Shown: positions 57,123 to 64,000 of the stretch, piece by piece | Numbering within the stretch: the stretch's first letter is position 1 | Layout: every line of letters begins with the position of its first letter | Source of the DNA: Dicyema japonicum | Lineage: Eukaryota; Dicyemida; Rhombozoa; Dicyemidae | NCBI GenBank assembly: GCA_011109175.1 | Contig: RDEW01000017.1 | Location: 1 to 64,000 of the forward strand | Reading direction: 5' to 3' | Length of the DNA: 64,000 bases | Made by a program: the position numbers and the translations under genes | Notes under the pieces: model-generated | Told to the model about the DNA's origin: nothing | What the model saw: the letters and a program-made list of their open reading frames with translations, nothing else | Database searches by the model: none

Positions 57123-57262
57123 GCATGTAATGGACGTCTTTTACCCTTTATCCTGATTCCGGATTGACTTTGTTTCTGTAGAAGTGGAAACTGGATGCAC
57201 TTAATTAGTTGTTTACTTTAACTTCTTTCTCGGTGTATCCGGGGGTTAATAAATTAATTTAA
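56750..57262 (+). repeat. SINE (S3 family) with LINE-like tail, interrupted by the artefactual duplication
   Basis: ccccactccactggaggggt, the gaagtggaaactggatgcac block, and the end ggtgtatccgggggttaata. Closest to 30230-30395. Confidence 0.7.
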
Positions 57263-57539
57263 TTAAGTGAGTTGAAGCGGTAGACCAGAAGCTCCCCCAA
57301 GAGTAAAAAATTTTTTGAAATATGGCAGTTTAAATCAGCGCTTCCAGATTCGTTTTGAGTTCTACCCCTTAAAAACCAACCTCGCACCCCCGATTTTAAA
57401 TCTAACAAAATTGTAATTTTATTCAAAAAAATAATTAGGTTCCTTGACACTTTTCTTGCCTTTTAGTTAAAATTAATCCTTCGAAACGTGGTTTTTTGTT
57501 TGCTAGTGCAATTCTGAGATCGTTTTCAGGGTTGCGAAC

Positions 57540-58940
57540 CGCACCAAAAAACCTCCAAAGAATTTGAATCGTACAACATTTTCAGTAATGCTTGCATTTC
57601 AATCAAATTGTCTTTATTCTCATCTTTTCTATTTTGAAAGCAAATGAGTTAGCAAACCAGATATCAGAATCTTTAATATTTCCAATTGAAAAATATCCAT
57701 CAAATGAAAGTTTTAAGCCTTCAAGATGATTGTTGATTTCTGTTTTCATAATTTTATCAAAAGTCGAGTTGGGTTCAATAGCGATTTCATGCAGTGTTGG
57801 AAAATTGGCAAAATTATTTTCTTGAATACGTCGAGTCCATAACGATAGTTTATTCTAGAAGGCACGTAGATTGTCAGAAGCATTAGTAACGTTCATCCTT
57901 TTTCCTTGAATTGAAAGCCTCAACTGGTTAAGACGATCGAAAATGTCAGCCGAATATGCCACAAAAATCACAAAATTTGTTGATTTGAAACAATCAAGTA
58001 GTTCAGAGTTTTTTCAAAAAAAATTGTTCGATTTCTGAGAATAAAAATTCTTGTCAAAACACGACCTTTTGACAGCCATCAAATTTCTTGACTGCAATTA
58101 TCAACATCGGTAGATTCATCCAACTGGATTGAAACCTTGATTCAAGGATTTTTTATGTCTGAAACAACTTGTTTAAGAATATCATCACTGATACAATTAA
58201 TTAGACCACGGATACAGGAATCTGCTGCAGTTTTCGAGAGGCGTCTGGACCCAGAACTGTTTTCACCATTTCCAATGCACACGGCTTAATAAGAGTCTCT
58301 GCAATAGTATGTGGCTTCTTTGATTTCGCAACTTCATATGCTAGTTTGAATGACTCCAAAGTAACGGTTTGTCAATGCAGGTAAATCCAAGCTTCGGAAG
58401 CGTTCCTTGGATATCGTGACTTTTTAGTCTTCAAACCTTCAAGATCATTTCTTGAACGTTTTGCCCTCCTACCCCGTGATAGATTTAAAATGTCCTTCAG
58501 CTTTGATGGTTTCAAATTTGACTTAAAAAATTGCATCACAAAACATGCACTGGTAACTATCGACTACAACAAAAATTATTTTATTTGGGAATTTAAAAAA
58601 AAATTATTTAAAAAACCATTAAAGTAAAATATTATTTTTATCAAAATAATCAGTTTATAATAAAGTCCTGTCTCGTCCAGGTTGTAAATTTCGCCTTCTT
58701 TATAATGTTTGGAAATTTTTTGAAATTCATCTCAAACCCTTCTAGGTCTGGTTGTTTGTCAGTTATCATTTCCTCATTCGAAAACCATATCTTTTTTTAA
58801 TCTTGTAAGAAATCCTTTAGAATTCTTGAAATCACTAATTGATAACTTTTCAGCAATATCATGTTCTTTATTTGATATTAGTTCCTCATTCAAAAACCAC
58901 CTGACATAAACAAATTAAAAATACCCTTATATTTCATCAA
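57540..58940 (-). pseudogene. ZBED5/FAM200-like hAT transposase remnant
   Basis: On minus, in shifting frames: a BED-finger-flank block (FFKSNLKPSKLKDIL), then KPHTIAETLIKPCALEMVK, ASRKLQQIPVS, QLDESTDVDNCSQ (catalytic region), WLSKGRVLTRIF, FVAYSADIFDRLNQLRLSIQ, FPTLHEIAIEPNSTFDKI and HLEGLKLSFDGYFSI. This is the ZBED5/SCAND3-type hAT order, start to near end. Numerous frameshifts and stops; no TIR found. Confidence 0.75.
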
Positions 58941-59059
58941 ATCAAACCATTCCACAAGCTTAGTATCAGGTTCAGGAAATTTTGACAATCTGCATGTCTT
59001 TGTTGAAAGAATATAATTTTTAGATGTTTTTAATATGAACTCTCGGGAATTAAAAATTT

Positions 59060-59265
59060 TATTACCGGTTTTTATTGAAATTCAGTCCTTAATGGTGACC
59101 TGAGATCAGTAACCAGACTACTAAAGGACGGTGAAGACCTTAGTAGTCTGCGGCACTTGGCATCGGACAGGAGGGGATGGGAAAGGCTAATTAAGAGGAT
59201 TGTTCAGACGCGGCACGAATAGAATTATAGTTTATATTATTCTATGTAGTTGCTTATAATAATAA
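59060..59265 (+). pseudogene. 5'-truncated RTE-type LINE, ends at assembly gap
   Basis: LLKDGEDLSSLRHLASDRRG then WERLIKRIV, matching the RTE C-terminus at 48690-48770. The tail (ataataa) runs into 17 Ns (59266-59282). Confidence 0.75.
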
Positions 59266-59282
59266 NNNNNNNNNNNNNNNNN

Positions 59283-59440
59283 TTGTGAGGATGATTCCAA
59301 AATCTGGGAAGCCAAAGAGAGATCCGGCAAGATACAGACCAATTAGCTTAAAATGTTCTTTCACGAAAGTGATTGAACGTATCATTTTCAAAAGGCTAAG
59401 CAGACATATAGGCTATTTTCGTTTTAATTAAGACGCTGAC
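59283..59440 (+). pseudogene. Jockey-type LINE RT fragment
   Basis: VRMIPKSGKPKRDPARYRPI and SLKCSFTKVIERIIFKRL form the RT block just before the catalytic domain (PKP.K....YRPISL.....K..E.I...RL). Truncated by the gap on the left. Confidence 0.65.
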
Positions 59441-59444
59441 AGTG

Positions 59445-59945
59445 CTATCAGCAATAGGCAGTTACTCGTCGGAGTGTTTAAATATATCGGCAGACACCTT
59501 TTTTTGTCATCAGGGATCAAACTCCACGGATCCACACCCTGAATTTTTTGAAGCTGATCCCTGAATATCGAAGTTGTTTCCTCCGTCGTGCATACTCCCC
59601 GTCTGGTTTATTCAATATAATCTGTTCTGCTCCCGACTTTGGACACATTGTTTTCTGATAGCATTTCCAAAAAGAGGGATTCAATTTTAGCAGCCTCAGC
59701 CTTCCCTATACGGTCAGTTTCCTCCTTCCATATACTGCTGATTGCATCAATCATCATCCTGATTCTGCCATATATGAAATCCCCGTCTATTTTGTCGACA
59801 CAACGCCTTAGCTTTGCCCTTAGGCGATTCCTATCACGAATAAGCCTTATAATAATCGACGAAACAAAGTAATGATTATTCTTCGAGAAAACCCTCCGTG
59901 TATATAAATTAAGATATGACTGCCTCAGTCGTCTTCTTACTAATT
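59445..59945 (-). pseudogene. Jockey-type LINE endonuclease-RT linker fragment
   Basis: On minus: NNHYFVSSIIIRLIRDRNRL, RAKLRRCVDKIDGDFIYGRI and then WKEETDRIGKAEAAKIESLF. This charged helical linker normally lies between EN and RT. Continues brokenly to about 59450. Confidence 0.5.
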
Positions 59946-60200
59946 AATTAATACCGTAATATCCCATTCGGGAAGGTTATAGTGCAAGGCCCTATATGGG
60001 TTGTACGGATCTGAAAACAGTGCCATTTGGGAAGTTTGGCTAAACGGTACATCTGCTAAACAATAACACAGATGTCCAAAGGTGAGCTCAGGCGGAACAA
60101 AAATCTGCCATGGCGCGAAAGGGTAAGAGGAATTAATAAACGCAATCCAAAACATCGGAGAAATTTCATCAGATGTGTGCAATAACTTGTATAGCCACAT
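59943..60200 (-). CDS. Unrecognised single-exon open frame
   Basis: ATG at 60200, 86 residues, aromatic- and proline-rich (MWLYKLLHTSDEISPMFWIA...PYNPYRALHYNLPEWDI). There is no domain I recognise, no signal peptide, and no obvious repeat origin. It sits between LINE fragments, so it may be part of an element. Confidence 0.3.
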
Positions 60201-60369
60201 GCAAAGCTAATTAGTTAAAGCATTGACTAATAAAGAATTTTAATTTACAGTTGTTTTTTTTCAATTAATTATAAAATTGGTTTTTTTAATTTGACCTCTG
60301 ACAAAGTTATTAAACATTTTGACAAAGTTATTATGTAATTTGACGAATTATTAAAAATTTATGGCTGAG

Positions 60370-60495
60370 ACAAAAAAGGGACAGAAAGAAAAGGGATCAA
60401 CGATAAGGGTTATGGCTGAGACAAAAGATTGGAATGGCCATACACCGAGAGAACTCGTTCGCAATCCACGCAGCCGGTTTCCTCAACTGACATTT
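60370..60495 (+). pseudogene. CR1-type LINE tail
   Basis: KKRDQR, stop, GLWLRQKIGMAIHRENSF...AAGFLN stop. Relative of 26620-26694 with one internal stop. Confidence 0.65.
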
Positions 60496-60672
60496 GTTTC
60501 TTTGTTAAAAAATCCTATTTTTGAATAAAAAATTTAAAATTTTGACAAAATTATTAAATTTTATGACAAAATTATTAAATAAATAAAAAAACCATGTAAA
60601 TTATAATAAATAAATTTATATTTTTTATTATAAATATTAAATAAATTGTAACTATAGCATTATATTTATAAA

Positions 60673-63600
60673 ATGAAAAAAAGATATGATTTTGAGACGA
60701 AGCAAGACAGAAATGCTAAACCCGCCAATATTCCAAAAAAGGGGGGATATCGAAAAACAGAATCTTATAAATTAGAGCCAAATTTGAAGTTTCCGAAAAT
60801 ATTGCCCTTTGTAAGCTTCTCAGTAATGTCTGAAAACAAGAAATTGCTGGAAAATGCAATGTTGCCTTAAAACTAACATTAGACTCCACGACTACCACGC
60901 AAGTATAAAGAAAACCAAAAGGGAGTACGAACTAAAGTCACAAAATGAGAAGGAAATCCCCGAATGGCCGGCGGAAGTAAATAATTCCTTAATTTTAGAT
61001 GATGAGCAAGAAACGGGAATCTGAGGCATCCAAATATCAAATAAATTTATAGTTGAATTATTCTCGACTGAGAAAACACTTTGAGTGCTCCCCCATATGT
61101 GCATTGGACGAGGAGACGAAAAAAAGAATCAAAGGTTTGTTGCCGGAAAACCTACAAAATCAAAGTTATCTGATAATTCACGAAAATTCGCTTTTCCACG
61201 AAGTCGACGTTGATTACGTCAACAGTCTGCGGAAATTTATCGGTCTCTGATTTTTCCTAATCGCAGTCAAAACGTCTTTAAAGTCAGAACATGTCGTCGA
61301 GTCTCAAACAAGCATTTTCAGAGAATTCGACGGAACCAATGAGTGGAATGAATCCTTCAAAGAGTCCCTTCGAAAAATCGAGAAGAACCTATTTGTCTTC
61401 CACCCAATCTTGATCAGCATCTCTAACCTTTACCACAGCACACTGAAGACTACAACATTATTAGAAAACGACCTTCTAACGTTATTTCCCGCTTTATTTT
61501 GCCAGGACTGACAAGCCATATGAGTACGACCTGTTCCGGAAAACCGTGGACTTTTCTTGCGACAAACGTTGCACGAACATAATGCAGACTTGGTTCACTC
61601 AACTGATCAGACTGGTCACCGTAGACTACGCCGACCTGATGAAGAAGGTTAAGAATCAAAAGAAGATTTACAACTGCATGAACTCACTGATATCCATCCA
61701 GGTTGTTACCCCCTTTAATTTTAGATTCGAGATCTTTTGACTCGGTCTCTGGACTGGTGGGTCGACTGCCTTATTGAAAATTCAGTTTTCCCCTTGTTTA
61801 GGATGCAGCTGGTGTTCGATGACAATTTCATGCAGTCATACCCGTCTTTCAAAAATTTTGAGAAAGTCCTCTTCTATCCTATCAAAAAGGTCTCACTCCC
61901 CCTAATCAACAGATCTCCTCGTGTCTCCAGACAGTTCCAACGATACACTCGTGGATCAAAAACGATGAGATTTACCTGAACACTGCAGTTTAGGCTTGAA
62001 CATCAAATTTTAGGTGGACGAAAAATATTATAAACTAATTCAGGATAGAATTGATGCTTTCGCCACCTACCAGTACAGCCAGGTCATGCAGTTCATCGAA
62101 TATTACGGTTTCTTTTTGGATGCATTTTCAGAGGTCAACTACGGAAACATTGCGGATGGAAATAAGATCAAGGAGATATCAGAATATTTGAAGCAAGATC
62201 ACGTGTTCGATGATTACTGTCAAGTATTCTTTGTTTCTCAAAAAGCATATCAACAAATTCAGGGACATAGCAAAGGAAATAATGAGTTTGCCAAGATATG
62301 AGTACATCCGATGTCTCTGCATCGACTGTGAAGAACTAAAAATTAGTTTGGCGGAGGAAGGACATCGTTTATCCTCCATTTTACGCCAAGATATGAGTAC
62401 ATCCGATGTCTCTGCATCGACTGTGAAGAACTAAAAATTAGTTTGGCGGAGGAAGGACATCGTTTATCCTCCATTTTACTTGAGAAAGTCGCCGAGGACA
62501 ACCGAACCGAAAATAATCTGTAATTGCTAAATCCAATGCTTAGGATATGCGATGAGTTTGTAGAAATTTATAACAAAGCTACAAAAACTCCGGAAAACAC
62601 CGAGGAACTCATAGAACTCACAAATTACATACAAACAGCAAGGACAGTAGGGATGGTCGACCTCAACAAAAGACTGGAGGTTCTAATCGACAACCTCACC
62701 TTTTAGGAATCCAAAGAAAGACTAAGTTGGCTCATTGACTACCACTTGTTTTCTAAGGAGGACATTGAGCTCAACAACAAGACATTTTCGTGGTTTCAGT
62801 GCATCAACCAAATCTTCGATGATAATGAGAAGGTTGTGAATTCGGTGACTTTCAGCTCATTGAAAGTTCCTACATCAATCGCCATGAAATTCTGGTTGAA
62901 CAAAAGGAAAAGACTCTGCTACGTCTACATCAACTTAAGCAGCACGTTAGCGAGTTTGCAGACTTTGGAGAACTTTCGATGCTCCCCCAATACGTCCAGG
63001 ATATCAGACAGACCGTCTCCAGACTGAATGAGGAAGTAAAAATGATTGAGTGGATAAATAAGGTGAGTAATCCGTCCACATTGCGATTTAGGAGGAGACT
63101 TTGTTGAAGCTCCAAGTAACGGAATATGAGGAGGCGAATGAAATATCCTCTTCCATAGAAATATACCAGAGACTATTTACAATTGTCATGAAGTGGCAGA
63201 GAGCGGAGAAAAAGTAAATTTAGGGTTTTACGAAAGATGGATGGACGGATACTTGCAGGAGCTAAGTTCAGAGGTGGTCGAGGCTGAATCGGACGACTAC
63301 AAGAGAGAAATATACAAAATAAACAAAGTTCTTGAATTTTTTGAATCCTAGGTCTTTCTAGCCAACGCTAGGAAAAGGGTAAACGAATTGGGGGAAATTG
63401 TGAGGGAAAATAAAAGAAAACGATCTTCGATGATTTCCCAAGATGAAAGTGAGATGACCGCTGAGGAAATCGAAAAGTTATATGAAGTCCCTTCGATCGA
63501 TGAAATAAAGTCGCCGGCTGCTAAGGTCTGCGAGACAATTCAGAAAGACATTGATGACTTTAAGGTACATTTTTTGTTTGGACGCAAGGAAAATATTCCA

Positions 63601-64000
63601 ATTATTGCGACAATCTGTAATCCGGGAATAAGGCTGAGACACTGGCAACAAATGTCAGAGATTGCGGGCTTGGACCTTACGCCTGACTCTGGGACAACTC
63701 TGAGAAAAACACTCAAGCTGAACTTAACTCCCTACATGGAGGAATTTGAGGGGATCAGTGCCGCTGCTTCAAAGGTAGTTTTATGCGGAAGACTAAATTA
63801 AGGAGTACTCGTTAGAAAAAGCTCTCCAAAAAATGAAAGATGAGTGGGAAGATATCTCTCTTCCTCTGCTCAAATACAGGGATACGAATATAAATATTTT
63901 GTCTTCAATTGACGACATTCAAACTCTTTTGGACGACCAGTTGGTCAAAATTCAAACTATGAGAGGCTCACCTTTTATAAAGCCTTTGGAAGTTGAGGCA
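60673..64000 (+). CDS. DNAH7: Axonemal inner-arm dynein heavy chain (DNAH7/3/12-type), 5' part; runs off right edge
   Basis: Axonemal dynein heavy chains drive ciliary bending. ATG at 60673. About 930 residues of the N-terminal stem are encoded here; the motor is beyond the window. Anchors include [20 protein letters not shown] (N-terminus), [25 protein letters not shown] joined to [60 protein letters not shown] joined to [11 protein letters not shown], and [10 protein letters not shown] at the edge. These match the DNAH7 group linker region. Eighteen introns are inferred, 22-29 nt: seventeen GT-AG and one GC-AG (61026-61052). An exact 95-bp tandem duplication (62290-62384 and 62385-62479) breaks the frame; removing one copy restores it. 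Orthology within DNAH3/7/12 is not settled. Confidence 0.92.
62290..62479 (+). repeat. Exact 95-bp tandem duplication inside the dynein exon
   Basis: gccaagatatgagtacatcc... starts at 62290 and again at 62385 with no differences over 95 bp. 95 is not a multiple of three. Only one copy is needed to join GHRLSSIL to LEKVAEDN. Confidence 0.95.

Noticed and set aside
61860-61970. Apparent frameshift in dynein
   Set aside because: Resolved by a 23-nt GT...AG intron at 61890-61912.

Overview
This is a eukaryotic, AT-rich, repeat-laden genomic window whose genes are cut by extremely short spliceosomal introns. I rebuilt host genes by hand from both strands. More than 50 introns join conserved protein segments, and most are 21-30 nt, GT...AG. 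The gene set is that of a ciliated animal: axonemal dynein, IFT-dynein WDR60, katanin p60, tetraspanin, a sushi-domain receptor, UBR7, NVL and proteasome PSMD2. Among animals, introns this short are known from dicyemid mesozoans (parasites of cephalopod kidneys). My inference is therefore a dicyemid, confidence about 0.85. There is no bacterial or organellar sequence.

Layout of host genes: NVL-like AAA ATPase (3.05-5.53 kb, minus); two unrecognised short genes (8.0-8.6 kb, minus); UBR7 (8.70-9.70 kb, minus); an unrecognised multi-exon gene (13.2-13.8 kb, minus); a decayed PSMD2/RPN1 locus (15.0-17.25 kb, plus) whose 3' end recurs inverted at 27.0-27.4 kb; a weak unrecognised gene (18.4-19.1 kb, minus); WDR60/DYNC2I1 (21.9-24.1 kb, minus); katanin p60 (40.6-42.0 kb, minus); a membrane and secreted-protein cluster at 52.6-56.6 kb (a small signal-peptide gene, a seven-sushi transmembrane receptor and a small hydrophobic-segment gene on minus, a tetraspanin on plus); and the 5' part of a DNAH7/3/12-type axonemal dynein heavy chain (60.67 kb to the right edge, plus). 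Dynein, WDR60 and katanin are all cilium or microtubule functions, which fits an animal that swims and feeds with a ciliated coat.

The rest is mostly mobile DNA in several stages of decay: RTE-type, jockey/CR1-type and R2-like (RLE) non-LTR retrotransposons; pogo/Tigger elements, the best with both TIRs and a near-intact RTE element nested inside; a Tc1-like element with 25-bp TIRs and TA duplication; three hAT remnants, one ZBED5-like; an IS630-like DDE fragment; a 147-bp MITE; and several tRNA-headed SINE families whose 3' ends resemble LINE tails.

Assembly quality matters here. Five single-N positions are each flanked by near-identical direct repeats that abut the N, the signature of unmerged contig overlaps. 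Several conserved genes carry one-base frameshifts, often in 5-6 nt homopolymers. The dynein gene contains an exact 95-bp tandem duplication that breaks its frame. These should be resolved before calling any of the genes pseudogenes.
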